Source: Streptomyces roseofulvus (GTDB lineage Bacteria; Actinomycetota; Actinomycetes; Streptomycetales; Streptomycetaceae). Taken from it: a stretch of 64,000 bases of DNA. Made by a program: the position numbers and the translations under genes. The stretch spans positions 558,001-622,000 of the forward strand of contig NZ_BAAAWE010000001.1 of NCBI RefSeq assembly GCF_039534915.1. Reading direction: 5' to 3'. The notes below the pieces were generated by a model, which was given only the letters and a program-made list of their open reading frames with translations, did not search any database and was not told the origin of the DNA. Positions 29,583-39,404 of this stretch are shown piece by piece (positions within the stretch are counted from its first letter, which is position 1; each line of letters opens with the position of its first letter).

Positions 29583-31289
29583 TCAGCCGGTGGTGGCGGC
29601 GCGTGCGGTGTTGCGGATACGCCGCAGGCGGTGCAGCAGGAGGTCGGCGCCGGTGCCGAAGTGCTCGTGCAGGGCCCGGTACTCGGCGAACAGCGCGTCG
29701 TAGGCGTCCGCCCGCGCGGGGTCGGGCAGGTACGCGTGGCGCCGCACGCTGCCCATGACGGCGGCGGCGGTCCGGACGTCGGGGTGGGCGCCCGCGGCGA
29801 CGGCGGCGTGGATGGCCGAGCCGAGGGCCGGCCCCTGCTCGGAGGTGCCGAGGGAGACGGAGCGGCGGAGCACGTCGGCGTAGATCTGCATGAGCAGCGG
29901 GTTCTTCTTCAGGCCGCCGGTGACGATGAACTCCTCGACGGGGATCCCGCCGCTCTCGAAGGTCTCGACGATCAACCGGGTGCCGTAGGCGGTGGATTCG
30001 AGCAGGGCCCGGTAGACGTCCTCGGGCCGGGTGTCGAGGGTGAGGCCGGCGACGACGCCGGAGAGGTGGTGGTCGACCAGGGGGGAACGGTTGCCGTTCA
30101 TCCAGTCCAGGGCGACGAGACCGTGCGCGCCGACCGGCTGGTCCGCGGCCTTGCGGGTCAGGAGCTGGTGCAGGTCCTCGCCCGACGCCTCGGCCTCGGT
30201 GCGGTAGTGGTCCGGGACGCCCTGCCGGAGCCACCAGGCGAAGATGTCGCCGACCGCGCTCTGGCCGGCCTCGTAACCGTAGGCGCCGTCGACGATGCCG
30301 CCGTCGACGACCCCGCAGATGCCGGGGACCTCGGCGAGGGTGGCGCCGTTGAGGACGTGGCAGGTGGAGGTGCCCATGATCGCGAGCATCCGCCCGTTCT
30401 CGACGGCGCCCGCGGCGGGCGCGGCCACGTGGGCGTCGACGTTGCCGGCGGCGACGGCGATGCCTTCGGGAAGGCCGGTCCAGCGGGCGGCCCTGGCGCT
30501 CAGTCCGCCGACGCGGGAGCCCAGGGGCGACAGCGGGTGCTCCAGGCGCGTGGCGGGGAAGTCCGCGAAGTCCGGGTGGAGCGCGGCCAGGTAGTCCGGG
30601 GAGGGGTAGGCGCCGTCCTGGTGGATGCCCTTGTAGCCGGCGGTGCAGGTGTTGCGGGACTCGGCGCCGGTGAGCTGCCAGACGATCCAGTCGGCCGCCT
30701 CGATCCAGCGGGCGCAGGCGGCGTAGACGGCGGGGTCCTCCTCCAGGACCTGGAGGGCCTTGGCGTACTGCCACTCGGCGGAGATCTTGCCGCCGTACCG
30801 GGCGATCCACTTCTCGCCCCGGGCGTGCGCGAGGGCGTTGATGCGGTCGGCCTGCTCCTGCGCCGCGTGGTGCTTCCACAGCTTGGGCCAGGCGTGCGGG
30901 CGCTCGGCCCACTCGGGCGTCAGGGCGAGCGGGGTGCCGTCCGGGGTGGTCGGCAGCACCGTGCAGGCGGTGAAGTCGGTGGCGATGCCGATGACGCGGG
31001 ACGCGTCGACTCCGGCGTCGGCGAGCGCCGCCGGAACGGCGGTGCGCAGGACGTCGCGCCAGTCCTCGGGGTGCTGCAGGGCCCAGTCCGGGGGCAGGGC
31101 CGCTCCGGTGGAGGGGAGGCGGTCCTCGATGACGGCGTGGCGGTACTCGTGCACCGCCGAACCGAGCTCGGCGCCGTCCCGGACCCTGACCACGACGGCA
31201 CGCCCGGAGAGGGTGCCGAAGTCGACTCCGATGGTGCATGCCTCGGGGTGCTGGCGGGCTGCGGGACCGGAAGGAACGTGTGGGGTCAC
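29583..31289 (-). CDS. araB: Ribulokinase
   Basis: The 568-aa FGGY-family kinase phosphorylates L-ribulose at O5. It has [17 protein letters not shown] at the start of the ATPase fold, [43 protein letters not shown] and [19 protein letters not shown]. The GTG at 31289 gives the expected length. An ATG at 31331 would start only 6 bases from the operator and adds unrelated residues. It is the first gene of araBAD, behind an operator-promoter at 31337-31365. Confidence 0.94.
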   Translation of the reverse strand: MTPHVPSGPAARQHPEACTIGVDFGTLSGRAVVVRVRDGAELGSAVHEYRHAVIEDRLPSTGAALPPDWALQHPEDWRDVLRTAVPAALADAGVDASRVIGIATDFTACTVLPTTPDGTPLALTPEWAERPHAWPKLWKHHAAQEQADRINALAHARGEKWIARYGGKISAEWQYAKALQVLEEDPAVYAACARWIEAADWIVWQLTGAESRNTCTAGYKGIHQDGAYPSPDYLAALHPDFADFPATRLEHPLSPLGSRVGGLSARAARWTGLPEGIAVAAGNVDAHVAAPAAGAVENGRMLAIMGTSTCHVLNGATLAEVPGICGVVDGGIVDGAYGYEAGQSAVGDIFAWWLRQGVPDHYRTEAEASGEDLHQLLTRKAADQPVGAHGLVALDWMNGNRSPLVDHHLSGVVAGLTLDTRPEDVYRALLESTAYGTRLIVETFESGGIPVEEFIVTGGLKKNPLLMQIYADVLRRSVSLGTSEQGPALGSAIHAAVAAGAHPDVRTAAAVMGSVRRHAYLPDPARADAYDALFAEYRALHEHFGTGADLLLHRLRRIRNTARAATTG

Positions 31290-31336
31290 GATGCGGTCTC
31301 TCTCGTCGGGAGGGGGGCGGCGGCGAAGCACTCTGA

Positions 31337-31365
31337 TTGTTAACGCTCACAATTCACTTGGACAA
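31337..31365 (-). promoter_or_regulatory. araB promoter with operator overlapping the -10
   Basis: On the minus strand TTGTCC (31365-31360) and TAACAA (31342-31337) are 17 bases apart. The -10 is one end of the operator TTGTTAACGCTCACAA (31337-31352). A bound LacI protein would occlude the promoter. Confidence 0.7.
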
Positions 31366-31414
31366 GAGCTGAGTGCGGTTCTGTCGAATTTGGGGCCAGA
31401 ACTCGGGCCTTCGA

Positions 31415-31428
31415 AGTGAGCGCTCACT
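31415..31428. promoter_or_regulatory. Palindrome AGTGAGCGCTCACT upstream of araB
   Basis: A perfect 14-bp palindrome whose TGAGCGCTCA core resembles LacI-family sites. It lies about 75 bases from the araB operator and could be a secondary site. Confidence 0.45.
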
Positions 31429-31717
31429 CGATGAAGGGCGACGCGGACCGGCCGACGGGACGAGCGCGGGAGCGACGTGACGCCCGAGAGCGGGGCCTGG
31501 CCGCGGGGAACGGCCCCGCAAGCCCTTGCGGGCACTCGCCGGCCGCCGCGCCACCGCCCCACGCATGCGCGGTGACGCGGGCCCCGCCGGGGCGGGCCCC
31601 GGAGCCCCCTCGACGGGCCAGGAGCGCACCCGGAGGCAGGTCAAACACCACGCCGGCGTTCCAGCGGCACCCGGCCGGCGGGCCAGTCGTCGCCGCAGCG
31701 TGGGCAGACGCCGCCTC

Positions 31718-31844
31718 CGCCGGCCGGGCGTCGCCGGGGAGGGTCCGGCCGGTCACACGCCGCCCGCAGCCGCCTGGCGCAGGCGGCACACGCCGTCTGC
31801 GCCGGTCAGGCGTCGCCGGGGAGAGTCCCGCCGGTCACACGCCG
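31718..31844. repeat. Direct repeats of about 45 bp
   Basis: Positions 31718-31762 and 31800-31844 are 45-bp copies with four differences. Both contain GGCGTCGCCGGGGAG and end in GCCGGTCACACGCCG. Shorter degenerate versions surround them. Confidence 0.7.
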
Positions 31845-31990
31845 TCCGGCCCGGGGGCAGTCACCGCTCCCGCGCCGCCCCGAGGTGGGCGAACGCCGCC
31901 TCGCAGAGGCCGTCACCGGCCCACCAGCCCACCGGCCCGCACCGGCCCGCACAGGCGAAACGCCGCCCCGCCGGCTGCAGACACCACCCG

Positions 31991-33037
31991 TCACGCATCC
32001 CCCGGCGGCCGCGTGCTCGCGCGCATGATGAGTTGGGGTTCGACCAGGAGGTGTTCGGTCTTCGTGGCGCGGCCCTCGATGTGGTCGACGAGCAGCTGGA
32101 TGCTCCGGCGTCCGATCGCGGCGAAGTCCTGGCGGACCGTCGTCAGCGGCGGCGGGAAGAACTCGGCCTCGGGGATGTCGTCGAAGCCGGCGACGGCCAC
32201 CTGCGCGGGCGTGCGGATGCCGCCCTCGCGCAGCGCCCGCAGGACGCCGAGCGCCATCTGGTCGTTGGCGACGAAGACGGCCGTGACCGGTGTCGTGCCC
32301 CGGCGGGCCAGGACGAGGCCCGCGAGTTCCTGGCCCGCCCGATAGCCGGAGAGCGGGCTCCAGTCCCCCGTCAGGACGCGCGGCGGCCGGATGCCGCTCT
32401 CCTCCAGCACGGCGCGCCAGCCCGCCGTGCGGGCCTCGCTCTCCAGCCAGTCGCCTGGCCCGGCCACGTGCCAGACGTTGGCGTGGCCGGCGGCGAGCAG
32501 GTGCTCGGTGACCATGCGGGCGCCGAGCTCCTGGTCGAGGGAGACGCCGGGCAGGTCGAGCTGGTGACCGCCTTCGACGGTGACGACGGGGAAGGGCGCG
32601 TCGAGTTCGGCGAGCGCCTGCACGTGCGAGCGCTGCGGGGTGATGGCGACGACGCCCTCCACGCCCCAGGCCGCGAGGTGGTCGATCGCGTCCCTGAGCC
32701 CCTGTCCCCCTCCGCTGCGCAGGCTGACGGTCGAGACGAGGTAGCCCTCCTCGCGGGCCGCCTCCTCCAGGCCGGTCAGGGTGCTGGCGGGTCCGTACAG
32801 GGCCGTGTTGACCGCGATGACGCCGAGCGTCCTGGTCCGGCGCGTCACCAGGGCGCGCGCGGCGGAGTTGCGGCGGTAGCCGAGCCGCTCGATGGCCAGG
32901 GTGACCTGCTCGCGGGTGGCCGCGCGCACGTTGGGGTGACCGCTCAGCACCCGGGAGACCGTCTGGTGGGAGACCCCCGCCTCCCGTGCGACGTCGGCCA
33001 TCGTCGGCGGGCGGACGTCTTCCGCGGGATGGACCAC
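31991..33037 (-). CDS. LacI-family repressor, probable arabinose regulon regulator
   Basis: The 348-aa protein has a LacI helix-turn-helix at about 12-60 (TMADVAREAGVSHQTVSRVLSGHPNV) with the hinge AARALVTRRTRTLGV. The sugar-binding domain has GVVAITPQ, GRRSIQLL and VAGFDDIPEAEFFPPPLTTVRQDF. It lies between araBAD and the ChvE importer, divergent from the latter, and the operator TTGTGAGCGCTAACAA sits 75 bases before its start. It is the best candidate to bind the six related sites in this window, with arabinose or a derivative as inducer (inference). Confidence 0.85.
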   Translation of the reverse strand: MVHPAEDVRPPTMADVAREAGVSHQTVSRVLSGHPNVRAATREQVTLAIERLGYRRNSAARALVTRRTRTLGVIAVNTALYGPASTLTGLEEAAREEGYLVSTVSLRSGGGQGLRDAIDHLAAWGVEGVVAITPQRSHVQALAELDAPFPVVTVEGGHQLDLPGVSLDQELGARMVTEHLLAAGHANVWHVAGPGDWLESEARTAGWRAVLEESGIRPPRVLTGDWSPLSGYRAGQELAGLVLARRGTTPVTAVFVANDQMALGVLRALREGGIRTPAQVAVAGFDDIPEAEFFPPPLTTVRQDFAAIGRRSIQLLVDHIEGRATKTEHLLVEPQLIMRASTRPPGDA

Positions 33038-33098
33038 GCTCGCCTCCCTTCTCCGTGCTCACGGCTGTGTATCGATACGGGAAAAACCTTAGCGCCTC

Positions 33099-33127
33099 TT
33101 GTATCACGCTGTTGTGAGCGCTAACAA
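33099..33127 (+). promoter_or_regulatory. ChvE-importer promoter with operator forming the -10
   Basis: TTGTAT (33099-33104) and TAACAA (33122-33127) are 17 bases apart. The operator TTGTGAGCGCTAACAA covers 33112-33127, the same geometry as at araB and ytfQ. The palindrome GTATCGATAC at 33069-33078 lies just upstream. Confidence 0.7.
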
Positions 33128-33260
33128 TCTAGCTCGACCGGGGTGCCGACGCCCCGGCCCCCCAGCCGGAACGGCGCCGTCCCGGCAGTGCGAGGACCCG
33201 CGCTGCCGTCGCGCCCGTTCCCGGTCTGAGCCGCCCTCGACGACGGGATGGGTACCGCCC

Positions 33261-34370
33261 ATGAAGAAGTTCCGATCCGCATCCGCTCTCCTCGCCGTGA
33301 CGACCGGCTGCGCCCTGCTCCTGACCGCCTGCGGACAGACCGCCGAGGGCGGCAGCCAGGAGGCGAAGGAGAAGAAGGAGCGCACCATCGGCATCGCGAT
33401 GCCCACCAAGTCCTCCGAGCGGTGGATCGCCGACGGCCGCAACATGACCGAGAGCCTGAAGCAGGCCGGTTTCGCCACGACCCTGCAGTACGGCGAGGAC
33501 GACCCCGACCAGCAGGTCGCCCAGATCGAGAACATGATCACCCAGGGCGTCGACGCGCTGGTCGTGGCCGCCATCAACGGCGAGGCCCTGTCCAACGTCC
33601 TGCAGCAGGCCGCGGACGCCGACATCCCGGTCATCTCCTACGACCGGCTCATCCTGGGCTCCCCCCACGTCGACTACTACGCCTCCTTCGACAACGAGAA
33701 GGTCGGCGAGCTGCAGGCCACGTACATCGTCGAGAAGCTGGGGCTGAAGTCCGGCGCGAAGAAGGGCCCCTTCAACATCGAGCTGTTCGCCGGCTCCAAC
33801 GACGACAACAACACCAAGTACTTCTTCAACGGCGCCATGAAGGTGCTGAAGCCCTACCTCGACAAGAAGCAGCTGGTCGTGCGCTCCCAGCAGACCCAGC
33901 TCAACCAGGTCACCACCCTGCGCTGGGACGGCGGGACGGCGCAGAAGCGCATGGACGACCTGCTGACCTCCGCGTACTCCACGGCCCGCGTCGACGCCGT
34001 GCTCTCCCCCTACGACGGCATCTCCATCGGCATCCTGTCCGCGCTGAAGTCCGACGACTACGGAAGCGCCGCCAAGCCGCTGCCGGTCGTCACCGGCCAG
34101 GACGCGGAGGTCGCCTCCGTGAAGTCGATCATCGCGGGCGAGCAGACGCAGACCGTCTACAAGGACACGCGCGCCCTCGCGAAGGTCGCCTCGGACATGG
34201 TCACCGCCGTCCTGGAGGGCAGGAAGCCGCAGACCAACGACGACAAGACGTACGACAACGGCAAGAAGGTCGTTCCGGCCTACCTGCTCGAGCCGGTCAG
34301 CGTCGACAAGTCGAACTACCGCAACGTCCTGGTCGAGTCCGGCTACATCGACGCCGGGGCACTGAAGTGA
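33261..34370 (+). CDS. chvE: Multiple-monosaccharide-binding lipoprotein (ChvE-like)
   Basis: The 369-aa CUT2 binding protein has a lipoprotein signal with LTAC at Cys24 and a mature domain like ChvE/GguA-system receptors: [55 protein letters not shown], and [34 protein letters not shown]. ChvE proteins bind L-arabinose, xylose, galactose and glucose. It heads chvE-mmsA-mmsB and is under the ara-type operator, so arabinose or xylose uptake is likely. Its stop overlaps the ATPase GTG (GTGA). Confidence 0.9.
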   Translation: MKKFRSASALLAVTTGCALLLTACGQTAEGGSQEAKEKKERTIGIAMPTKSSERWIADGRNMTESLKQAGFATTLQYGEDDPDQQVAQIENMITQGVDALVVAAINGEALSNVLQQAADADIPVISYDRLILGSPHVDYYASFDNEKVGELQATYIVEKLGLKSGAKKGPFNIELFAGSNDDNNTKYFFNGAMKVLKPYLDKKQLVVRSQQTQLNQVTTLRWDGGTAQKRMDDLLTSAYSTARVDAVLSPYDGISIGILSALKSDDYGSAAKPLPVVTGQDAEVASVKSIIAGEQTQTVYKDTRALAKVASDMVTAVLEGRKPQTNDDKTYDNGKKVVPAYLLEPVSVDKSNYRNVLVESGYIDAGALK

Positions 34371-35956
34371 CCGCCCTTCTCCAGATGCGTTCCATCGTCA
34401 AGACCTTCCCCGGAGTCAGGGCGCTCGACGACGTGACCCTCTCCGTGGAACGCGGTGAGGTGCACGCCCTGTGCGGGGAGAACGGCGCCGGCAAGTCGAC
34501 CCTGATGAAGGTCCTCTCCGGGGTCCACCCGCACGGGACGTACGAGGGCGAGATCCTCTTCGACGGCGAGCCGTGCCGCTTCAAGGACATCAGGGCCAGC
34601 GAGCGGCGCGGGATCGTCATCATCCACCAGGAGCTCGCGCTCGTCCCCCATCTGTCGATCGCCGAGAACATCTTCCTCGGCAACGAACCGTCCCGGCGCG
34701 GCATCATCGACTGGCGCGAGGCGCTGCGCCGGGCGTCCGAACTGCTGCGACGGGTCGGCCTCGACGAGCACCCGGAGACCCGGGTCGCCGACATCGGCGT
34801 CGGCAAGCAGCAACTGGTGGAGATCGCGAAGGCGCTGGCGAAGGACGTCCGGCTGCTCATCCTCGACGAGCCCACCGCGGCGCTCAACGACGAGGACAGC
34901 GCGAAGCTCCTGGGTCTGATGGGAGAACTGAAGAGCCAGGGCATCACCTCGATCCTCATCTCGCACAAGCTGAACGAGATCGCCCGGATCGCCGACGCCG
35001 TCACCATCCTGCGCGACGGGCGCTCCATCGAGACCCTCGACGTCAGGGACCCGGCCACCACCGAGGAGCGCATCATCCGCGGCATGGTGGGCCGCGACCT
35101 CGACAGCCGCTTCCCCGACCGGACGCCGTACGAGGGCCCGGCCGACGCCACCCCCGTCCTGGAGGTCCGCGACTGGACCGTGCGCCACCCGCTCGACCGC
35201 GGCCGCAAGGTCGTCGACGGCGTGTCGCTCCAGGTCCGGCGCGGGGAGATCGTCGGCGTCGCGGGACTCATGGGGGCCGGCCGGACCGAACTGGCCATGA
35301 GCGTCTTCGGGCGTTCCTACGGCCGCTACGAGCGGGGCACCGTGCTCAAGGACGGCCGCGAGGTGCGGACGCGTACGGTTCCCGAGGCGGTCGCCCACGG
35401 CATCGCGTACGTCACCGAGGACCGCAAGCACTACGGCCTCGACCTCGGGGACTCCGTGAGCCGGAACATCTCGCTCGCCTCGCTCGGCGCGCTCGCCCGC
35501 CGCGGGGTCGTCGACGGGCACGAGGAGCGCCGGGTCGCCGAGCGGTACCGGCGGACCATGAACATCAAGGCTCCGAACGTCCTCGAACCGGTCGGCCGTC
35601 TGTCCGGCGGCAACCAGCAGAAGGTCGTCCTCAGCAAGTGGATCCTCGCCGGACCGGACGTCCTCGTCCTCGACGAGCCCACGCGCGGGGTCGACGTGGG
35701 AGCCAAGTACGAGATCTACACCGTGATCGACCGGCTCGCCGCCGAGGGCAAGGCGATCCTCCTCATCTCCTCCGAACTGCCCGAACTGCTGGGCATGTGC
35801 GACCGCATCTACACCATGGCCGCCGGGCGGCTGACCGGCGAGGTCGGCCGTGCCGACGCCACCCAGGAAGTGCTGATGCGGCACATGACGCAGAGCTCCC
35901 CCGCACCGCCGGCGGTCCCCGCGGGCACCGCCTCCACCGAAGGACACCAGGCATGA
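34367..35956 (+). CDS. mmsA: Multiple-monosaccharide ABC transporter ATP-binding protein
   Basis: The 529-aa protein has two fused ABC domains. The first has Walker [11 protein letters not shown]-loop [13 protein letters not shown] and Walker [12 protein letters not shown]. The second has the degenerate [10 protein letters not shown] loop, [14 protein letters not shown] and [16 protein letters not shown], as in all CUT2 sugar importers. GTG start overlapping chvE. It energises uptake by MmsB. An Ala/Pro-rich tail of about 20 residues follows the second domain. Confidence 0.93.
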   Translation: MTALLQMRSIVKTFPGVRALDDVTLSVERGEVHALCGENGAGKSTLMKVLSGVHPHGTYEGEILFDGEPCRFKDIRASERRGIVIIHQELALVPHLSIAENIFLGNEPSRRGIIDWREALRRASELLRRVGLDEHPETRVADIGVGKQQLVEIAKALAKDVRLLILDEPTAALNDEDSAKLLGLMGELKSQGITSILISHKLNEIARIADAVTILRDGRSIETLDVRDPATTEERIIRGMVGRDLDSRFPDRTPYEGPADATPVLEVRDWTVRHPLDRGRKVVDGVSLQVRRGEIVGVAGLMGAGRTELAMSVFGRSYGRYERGTVLKDGREVRTRTVPEAVAHGIAYVTEDRKHYGLDLGDSVSRNISLASLGALARRGVVDGHEERRVAERYRRTMNIKAPNVLEPVGRLSGGNQQKVVLSKWILAGPDVLVLDEPTRGVDVGAKYEIYTVIDRLAAEGKAILLISSELPELLGMCDRIYTMAAGRLTGEVGRADATQEVLMRHMTQSSPAPPAVPAGTASTEGHQA

Positions 35957-37197
35957 GCACCGAAGTCGGCACGAAGACGACCGCCCCGGCGCCCCCGGGC
36001 GCCGGTTCCCCGGTCACCGGGACACCGGTGCTCCGGATGCTCCTCGACGGCGTCCGGCGGAACATGCGCCAGTACGGCATGCTCTTCGCGCTGGGCCTGA
36101 TCGTGCTGCTGTTCCAGATCTGGACGGGCGGCGACCTCCTGCTGCCGCGCAACGTCTCCAACCTGGTCCTGCAGAACAGCTACATCCTCATCCTGGCCAT
36201 CGGCATGATGATCGTCATCATCTCCGGGCACATCGACCTGTCGGTGGGCTCGCTGATGGCCCTGGTGGGCGGCGTCGGGGCGGTGCTCATGGTCGAGCAC
36301 CACGTCTCCTGGCCGGTCGCCGTGCTCCTCACCCTGCTCCTGGGGGCCGTCGCCGGCGCGCTGCAGGGCTACTTCATCGCGTACGTCGGCATACCGTCGT
36401 TCATCGTGACCCTGGCCGGCATGCTGCTCTTCCGCGGGCTCACGGAGATCTTCCTCAAGGGGCAGACGCTCGGCCCGTTCCCGGACGGCCTGCAGAAGGT
36501 CGCCAACGGCTTCCTGCCGGAGGTCGGGCCGCGCACGAACTACCACAACCTGACGCTGCTCCTCGGCCTGGGCCTGATCGCCTACGTGGTCTTCCAGGAG
36601 GTCCGGGACCGTCGCCGCCAGCGGGAGTTCGCCCTGGAGACGCTCCCCACCGGCCTGTTCGCGCTGAAGGTGACCGCGCTGGTGGCCGCGGTACTGCTCA
36701 CGACCCTGCTGCTCGCCAGCTACAAGGGCGCGCCGGTGGTCCTGCTCATCCTGGCCGTGCTGCTCGTCGGCTTCGGTTACGTGATGCGCAACGCGGTGAT
36801 CGGCCGCCACGTGTACGCGATCGGCGGCAACCTGCCCGCCGCGAAGCTGTCCGGCGTCAAGGACCGGAAGGTGACCTTCGCGGTCTTCCTCAACATGGGG
36901 ATGCTCGCGGCGCTCGCCGGGCTCGTCTTCGCGGCGCGCTTCAACGCGGCCTCGCCGAAGGCGGGCGTGAACTTCGAGCTGGAGGCCATCGCCGCCGCGT
37001 TCATCGGCGGGGCGTCGATGAGCGGAGGCGTCGGCACCGTCCTGGGCGCCATCATCGGCGGTCTGGTGCTCGGCGTGCTCAACAACGGCATGAACCTCGT
37101 CGGGGTGGGCACCGACTGGCAGCAGGTCATCAAGGGCCTCGTGCTGCTGGCCGCGGTCGGCTTCGACGTGTGGAACAAGCGGCGGGCGGGCGCCTGA
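35953..37197 (+). CDS. mmsB: Multiple-monosaccharide ABC transporter permease
   Basis: The 414-aa membrane protein has about 10 hydrophobic segments, [33 protein letters not shown] and [29 protein letters not shown], all characteristic of CUT2 permeases. An insertion of about 70 residues mid-protein (residues about 190-265, [12 protein letters not shown]...) with additional helices distinguishes MmsB/GguB from RbsC. ATG overlaps the mmsA stop. Transcript ends at a 22-bp hairpin. Confidence 0.93.
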   Translation: MSTEVGTKTTAPAPPGAGSPVTGTPVLRMLLDGVRRNMRQYGMLFALGLIVLLFQIWTGGDLLLPRNVSNLVLQNSYILILAIGMMIVIISGHIDLSVGSLMALVGGVGAVLMVEHHVSWPVAVLLTLLLGAVAGALQGYFIAYVGIPSFIVTLAGMLLFRGLTEIFLKGQTLGPFPDGLQKVANGFLPEVGPRTNYHNLTLLLGLGLIAYVVFQEVRDRRRQREFALETLPTGLFALKVTALVAAVLLTTLLLASYKGAPVVLLILAVLLVGFGYVMRNAVIGRHVYAIGGNLPAAKLSGVKDRKVTFAVFLNMGMLAALAGLVFAARFNAASPKAGVNFELEAIAAAFIGGASMSGGVGTVLGAIIGGLVLGVLNNGMNLVGVGTDWQQVIKGLVLLAAVGFDVWNKRRAGA

Positions 37198-37207
37198 CGC
37201 GGCTCCG

Positions 37208-37255
37208 GACACGGCTGTGCCCGCCGGCGGGAACGCCGGCGGGCACAGCCGTGTC
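37208..37255. terminator. Strong terminator between mmsB and galM
   Basis: Perfect 22-bp arms (37208-37229, 37234-37255) with a GGAA tetraloop lie between converging genes. Confidence 0.9.
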
Positions 37256-37264
37256 GGTGCGCGG

Positions 37265-38332
37265 TCAGTCGCGCGTGCCGAACCGGAGGACCGTCCTCGA
37301 CGTGTACCGCTCCCCCGGTCGCAGCACCGTGGACGGGTCACCGGGGCGGTTCGGGGAGTCGGGGAAGTGCTGGGTCTCCAGCGCGATGCCGGCGCCCGCC
37401 CGGTAGGGCGTACCGCTCTTGCCGAGGACCGTCCCGTCGAACTGCCCCGCGGAGTAGACCTGGAGGCCGGGTTCCGTGGTCAGCACCTCCATGCGCCGGC
37501 CGGTGGCCGGGGCGTACAGGACGGCGGCCCGGCGCAGCCGACCGTCGCCGTGCGGGTCCAGGACGAAGTTGTGGTCGTAGCCGCCGGGCGCGCCGGGGTG
37601 GTCCAGGGCGTCGGCGATCCTGAGCGGCCGGCGGAGGTCGAAGGCGGTGCCGTCGACGGGGCGGTGCTCCCCGTCGGGTATGAGGTCCCCGTCGACCGGT
37701 GTGTAGTGGGAGGCGTCGACGGCCAGTTCGTGGCCGAGCACGTCGCCGGCGCCCTCGCCGTCGAGGTTGAAGTAGGCGTGGTTGGTCAGGTTGACGAGGG
37801 TGGCGGCGTCGGTGACCGCCGTGTAGGAGAAGGCGAGTTCGTCGTCGCGGCCGATGAGGCAGCTGACGGTGACGACCAGGTTCCCGGGGAAGCCCTGGTC
37901 GCCGTCCGGGCTGCGGAGGCGCAGGAGCACACCGGTCCACTCCGGGGTGTGCACGCTCTCGGCTTCCCAGAGCCGGGTGTCGAAGCCGTCCGTCCCGCCG
38001 TGCAGGCAGTGGCCGTTCTCCTGGGTGGTCAGCTGGTGCGGCGTCCCGTCCAGGGTGAACCGGCCGTGGGCGATGCGGTTGGCGTAGCGGCCGACGGTGG
38101 AGCCGAAGTACCGGGCGGTGGTGGCCGTCTCGGCCGGGTCGCGGGGAGCGAGGACCACGTCGGCCGGGGTGCCGTTCCGGTCCGGCGCCCACAGGCCGTG
38201 GAGGCGGGCGCCGCGGGTGTGCACCTCGGCCGTGAGTCCGCCGGGGAAGCCGAAGGTCCATCGTTCTCCGGCGCGCGGGTCGGCGTGGCGGACCGGGGGG
38301 ACTCCGGTGAGCGGGGGCGTGGCTGGGTTCAT
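37265..38332 (-). CDS. galM: Aldose 1-epimerase (mutarotase)
   Basis: The 355-aa protein has GalM hallmarks: STVGRYANRIAHGRF, CLHGGTDGFDTRLWE with His111, VNLTNHAYFNL with the second catalytic His, YDHNFVLD, and GIALETQHFPDSPN with the catalytic Glu. It interconverts alpha and beta anomers of galactose, glucose, xylose or arabinose in the cytosol. It is downstream of the YtfQRT-YjfF importer genes on the same strand, separated by a terminator. Confidence 0.93.
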   Translation of the reverse strand: MNPATPPLTGVPPVRHADPRAGERWTFGFPGGLTAEVHTRGARLHGLWAPDRNGTPADVVLAPRDPAETATTARYFGSTVGRYANRIAHGRFTLDGTPHQLTTQENGHCLHGGTDGFDTRLWEAESVHTPEWTGVLLRLRSPDGDQGFPGNLVVTVSCLIGRDDELAFSYTAVTDAATLVNLTNHAYFNLDGEGAGDVLGHELAVDASHYTPVDGDLIPDGEHRPVDGTAFDLRRPLRIADALDHPGAPGGYDHNFVLDPHGDGRLRRAAVLYAPATGRRMEVLTTEPGLQVYSAGQFDGTVLGKSGTPYRAGAGIALETQHFPDSPNRPGDPSTVLRPGERYTSRTVLRFGTRD

Positions 38333-38366
38333 GGGGTTCCTTGGTCGCGAGGGGGCGCAGCCGAAA

Positions 38367-38392
38367 AGGGGGCAGGGAGGTCCCTGCCCCCT
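38367..38392 (-). terminator. Intrinsic terminator after yjfF
   Basis: A 12-bp-arm hairpin (38367-38378 with 38381-38392) is followed on the minus strand by TTTT. It is the most classical rho-independent terminator in the window. Confidence 0.8.
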
Positions 38393-38405
38393 CGTGGCCC
38401 GGGGT

Positions 38406-39404
38406 CTATTCCGCCTGGCGGGATCCGCCGAAGAGGCGCTGGAGGAGGATGAAGACGAACAGCAGACCGCCGATGACGATACGGGTCCACCACGAGCTGA
38501 GGGTGCCCTGGAAGCTGATGATCGTCTGGATCAGCCCGAGGACCGTCACGCCGAGCGCGGTGCCCAGGACGAATCCGGAACCGCCGGTCAGCAGGGTCCC
38601 GCCGATCACGGCGGCGGCGATGGCGTCGAGTTCCATGCCGACGGCGTGCAGGGCGTAGCCGGACAGCATGTAGAAGGTCAGCAGCAGGCCGCCGAGGGCG
38701 GAGCACAGGCCGCTGACGGCGTACACCATGACCTTGGTGCGTCCCACGGGCAGGCCCATGAGGCGGGCGGAGGACTCGTTGCCGCCGAGGGCGTAGACGG
38801 TGCGGCCGAAGCGGGTGTGGTGGAGGACGACGAAGGCGAGCGCGAGGACGACCAGGGCGATGACCACGGCGGGCGAGACGAACAGGCCGCCGGGCAGCAG
38901 CACCCGGGTCTGGGCGATCCGGGTGGTCGTCGGGTCCGTGATCGAGATGGACTCGGTGCTGATCATGTAGCAGAGGCCGCGGGCGAGGAACATGCCGGCG
39001 AGGGTGACGATGAAGGGCTGGATCTCGAAGGCGTGGATCACCCAGCCCATGAGGGCTCCGCCGCCCGCTCCCACCAGGAGGACCACCGGCACCGCCACGG
39101 CGAGCGGCAGGCCGTTCTGTTCGACGAGCCAGGCGGTCAGCATGGTCGACAGGGCCACCATGGAGCCGACCGAGAGGTCGATCCCGCCGGTGAGGATGAC
39201 GAAGGTCATGCCGATCGCCACGACGAGCAGGAAGCCGTTGTCGATCAGGACGTTGAGCAGGACCTGCGCGGAGAAGAAGCCTTCGTACTGCACGGAGCCG
39301 ACCGTGAACATGGCCACCAGGAGGGTGGCCGTCACCATGAGCGGCAGGCGGGCGGCGTGGCGTGCCGAGAAGCGGTGGAGCGGCTTGGCGAGGGTGGTGC
39401 TCAC
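38406..39404 (-). CDS. yjfF: CUT2 sugar ABC permease YjfF-like
   Basis: The 332-aa permease closely follows E. coli Yjf[104 protein letters not shown] and FQGTLSSWWTRIVIGGLLFVFILLQRL. In E. coli the YtfQRT-YjfF system takes up galactofuranose; the actinobacterial counterparts may carry arabinofuranose or related sugars. GTG start overlapping the ytfT stop. Confidence 0.92.
   Translation of the reverse strand: MSTTLAKPLHRFSARHAARLPLMVTATLLVAMFTVGSVQYEGFFSAQVLLNVLIDNGFLLVVAIGMTFVILTGGIDLSVGSMVALSTMLTAWLVEQNGLPLAVAVPVVLLVGAGGGALMGWVIHAFEIQPFIVTLAGMFLARGLCYMISTESISITDPTTTRIAQTRVLLPGGLFVSPAVVIALVVLALAFVVLHHTRFGRTVYALGGNESSARLMGLPVGRTKVMVYAVSGLCSALGGLLLTFYMLSGYALHAVGMELDAIAAAVIGGTLLTGGSGFVLGTALGVTVLGLIQTIISFQGTLSSWWTRIVIGGLLFVFILLQRLFGGSRQAE

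Larger units (their letters stand above)
31353..31990. other. 640-bp gene-free stretch between araB and the LacI gene
   Basis: No ORF here has family sequence on either strand. It holds the araB -35, a perfect 14-bp palindrome at 31415-31428, and then about 350 bp of degenerate GC-rich repeats (best copies at 31718-31762 and 31800-31844). It may be the 3' untranslated region of the leftward LacI gene. Confidence 0.6.

Noticed and set aside
29496-31343. A plus-strand frame of over 600 codons opposite araB
   Set aside because: It is the complement of the ribulokinase gene and contains no recognisable domain.
31718-31844. CRISPR-like array
   Set aside because: The repeats are 45 bp, only two clear copies exist, the intervening sequence is itself repeat-like, and no cas genes are present.
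31353-31990. Possible small genes on either strand between araB and the LacI gene
   Set aside because: Frames are open only because stop codons are rare at this GC content; they lack plausible ribosome-binding sites, and repeats run through them.
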